64,000 bases of DNA from contig JAZRZA010000045.1 of NCBI GenBank assembly GCA_045601045.1, forward strand, positions 49,995 through 113,994, given 5' to 3'. Within the stretch, counting starts at the first letter, position 1; each line of letters starts with the position of its first letter. Below are positions 62,991 through 64,000 of this stretch, piece by piece. This DNA comes from UBA1181 sp045601045 (GTDB lineage Bacteria; Bacteroidota; Bacteroidia; Bacteroidales; Paludibacteraceae). The notes below the pieces were generated by a model. It was not told the DNA's origin. It saw only the letters and a list, made by a program, of their open reading frames with translations, and searched no databases. The position numbers and the translations under genes are program-made.

Positions 62991-63461
62991 ATGGTTGTTG
63001 TGGATCGAAAAATTTTTTTGACATTTCTTGCATTACTTTGCGGTTTCACGTTGATGGCTCAGTCGTATGTGTTCAAGGGGAGAAGTTCGTGGAGTAGCGA
63101 TGTCTTGGCTACTTGGGATGGCAAGTATTTGTATAAGGGCAATAGCACGTGGCAAAGCGACGTTCTGTATACGTGGGATGGAAAATTTCTTTACAAAGGT
63201 CGTGGCAACTGGTCTAGCAACATCCTGCTTACTTGGGATGGAAAGTATGTTTACCGAGGTAATAGTACATGGGCCAGTGATGTGATCGCGACATGGGATG
63301 GTCGTCACTTGTTTAAGGGACGGAGTTCGTGGAGCAGCGATATCCTTTATACGTTTGATGGTAAATATGTTTACAAGGGGAATAGTACCTGGGGAAGCGA
63401 TGTCTTGTATCATGTGAGTGGCTCTATTCCGGTTGCTGTCCTTTGTTTGATACTCTGGTAA
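62991..63461 (+). CDS. Exported protein of six 20-residue tryptophan repeats
   Basis: 156 residues. Signal peptide (KIFLTFLALLCGFTLMAQ), then six tandem units of 20 residues of the form Y-x-Y-K-G-x-S-x-W-x-S-D-V-L-x-T-W-D-G-K at 63067-63426. Odd units read KGRSSWSS (or KGRGNWSS), even units KGNSTWxS, so the true unit may be 40 residues repeated three times. The last unit decays to HVSGS and is followed by a hydrophobic tail IPVAVLCLILW. Trp-x-x-Asp and W-D-G turns suggest a closed beta structure such as a beta flower or propeller. Family not recognised with certainty; a relation to the 4-fold beta-flower group is a guess. Cargo or binding function unknown. Confidence 0.85.
   Translation: MVVVDRKIFLTFLALLCGFTLMAQSYVFKGRSSWSSDVLATWDGKYLYKGNSTWQSDVLYTWDGKFLYKGRGNWSSNILLTWDGKYVYRGNSTWASDVIATWDGRHLFKGRSSWSSDILYTFDGKYVYKGNSTWGSDVLYHVSGSIPVAVLCLILW
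63067..63426 (+). repeat. Six 60-base coding repeats
   Basis: Unit starts at 63067, 63127, 63187, 63247, 63307 and 63367. They are imperfect at third codon positions and carry no spacers, so this is a protein repeat and not a CRISPR array. Confidence 0.92.
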
Positions 63462-63479
63462 ATGACATGTGTGTTGGAC

Positions 63480-63502
63480 TCTTCTTTTTAGAAGATTTTT
63501 TT
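63480..63502 (+). terminator. Terminator after the repeat protein
   Basis: Stem TCTTCT/AGAAGA (63480-63485, 63490-63495), TTTT loop, seven T. The stem is short. Confidence 0.65.
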
Positions 63503-63527
63503 ACGGATTAAGTTTTTGACTGCCTTT

Positions 63528-63558
63528 TTTGTTTTTTTAAGAATAATCTATATCTTTG
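63528..63558 (+). promoter_or_regulatory. Promoter of the right-edge PorP/SprF gene
   Basis: TTTG (63528-63531), 19 bases, TATCTTTG (63551-63558): full consensus, 31 bases before ATG 63590. Confidence 0.8.
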
Positions 63559-63589
63559 CTCCACTAAGTATGTGCGATTTGCTAATACG

Positions 63590-64000
63590 ATGAAAAACGT
63601 TAGAATGATGAAGTTAAAGTATTATTTCGCAGGTCTTTTGACCCTTCTTTTGTCTTCTGTTCCTTTTATGAACAGTATCGCCGTAGAGGATATTGTGGTG
63701 AACCAATATCACTTCAATTACTATTTGGTGAACCCAGCTGTGGCTGGAGCGGAGCGTTGCCACCACGTGATGGCGACAGGCCGATTCGACTTTACCGGAG
63801 TCGAAGGTCATCCGATGACCCAGACATTGAGTTTCCGTACCCGAATTTTGAAGAACGTGGGTATCGGAGCATATTTGTACAACGATAAGAACGGTAATTC
63901 GTACCGTCAAGGAGGTGAGGTGACATTCGCTTACCACATTCCATTGTCGGAGAACAACCACTATATGATGAAGTCGCAATCCGTCGACCGTCAGTTGTCT
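63590..64000 (+). CDS. PorP/SprF family protein, 3' end outside window
   Basis: 137 codons are visible from ATG 63590 to the window edge without a stop. A basic N-terminus and hydrophobic signal (KYYFAGLLTLLLSSVPFMNS) are followed by VVNQYHFNYYLVNPAVAGAE, the N-P-A-x-A-G opening of PorP/SprF proteins. Then come barrel strands (TQTLSFRTRILKNVGIGAYLY) and the GNSYRQGGEVTFAYHI segment. This is a second T9SS-associated membrane protein, 47 kb from the first. By analogy with that pair, a T9SS substrate gene may lie beyond the right edge, though here the PorP gene has its own promoter and comes first. Confidence 0.85.
   Translation, partial: MKNVRMMKLKYYFAGLLTLLLSSVPFMNSIAVEDIVVNQYHFNYYLVNPAVAGAERCHHVMATGRFDFTGVEGHPMTQTLSFRTRILKNVGIGAYLYNDKNGNSYRQGGEVTFAYHIPLSENNHYMMKSQSVDRQLS

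Noticed and set aside
63067..63426. CRISPR-like array of 60-base repeats
   Set aside because: Units are contiguous, in frame, code for a regular protein, and have no spacers or cas genes nearby.

Overview
The window comes from a Bacteroidota chromosome, most likely of the order Bacteroidales. The evidence is the recurrent promoter signature TAnnTTTG with an upstream TTTG/TTG about 19-20 bases away (best examples before the tRNA-Asn, the ABC-F gene and the last gene), scarce Shine-Dalgarno sites, type IX secretion signatures (a type B sorting domain and two PorP/SprF proteins), GldB, a BY-kinase fused to a Wzc-type chain-length protein, a GT3-type glycogen synthase and many short lipoproteins. 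I see no transposase, integrase, phage gene or CRISPR array; this is ordinary chromosome with a few accessory pockets.

Layout. 1-5.7 kb: 3' part of a carbohydrate-binding surface protein, a solitary vsr repair nuclease, a TPR lipoprotein and an OmpA-like lipoprotein. 5.8-8.7 kb (minus): tRNA-Asn, then a probable operon of MBL hydrolase, PlsC-like acyltransferase and SGNH esterase. 8.8-10.7 kb: DUF3109 cysteine protein and M16 protease. 10.9-16.5 kb: a 1542-residue T9SS-exported adhesin built of 12 Ig-like repeats plus its PorP/SprF partner. 16.8-21.6 kb: lysS-gpsA-pgi, then a DedA protein. 21.7-34.5 kb: a complete exopolysaccharide locus (Wza-like export protein, Wzc-like BY-kinase, UDP-sugar dehydrogenase, Wzx flippase, Wzy polymerase, two GT4 and one GT2 transferases, acyltransferase, initiating sugar transferase, manA).

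34.5-41.2 kb: small exported proteins (YD-repeat lipoprotein, MORN protein, unknown lipoprotein), gldB, an asymmetric ABC-F ATPase and an FGE-fold lipoprotein. 41.3-46.5 kb (minus): miaA and the glycogen pair phosphorylase/synthase. 46.7-54.0 kb: envelope genes lptD, an amidase and an MCE protein next to dnaA and a pRiA4b-type protein. 54.2-58.7 kb: small exported protein, VTC polyphosphate polymerase domain protein, DUF4956 membrane protein, DUF2490 barrel and a YejM/PbgA-like phosphotransferase-fold protein. 58.8-60.6 kb: a NifU-like scaffold protein and a GGGtGRT protein, with codon choice like that of highly expressed genes. 60.7-64 kb: an accessory pocket with a FISUMP-like lipoprotein, a broken gene, a BspA-like LRR protein, a protein made of 20-residue tryptophan repeats, and the start of another PorP/SprF gene that runs off the right edge.

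Most of the window serves the cell envelope: capsule or EPS assembly, LPS transport, peptidoglycan hydrolysis, lipid handling and T9SS export. Nothing is a plainly new defence or mobile system. The items most worth a second look are the NifU-like/GGGtGRT pair, the ABC-F protein with a ruined second ATP site, the VTC/DUF4956/DUF2490 set, the 40-residue super-repeat protein and the broken gene at 61.6 kb.
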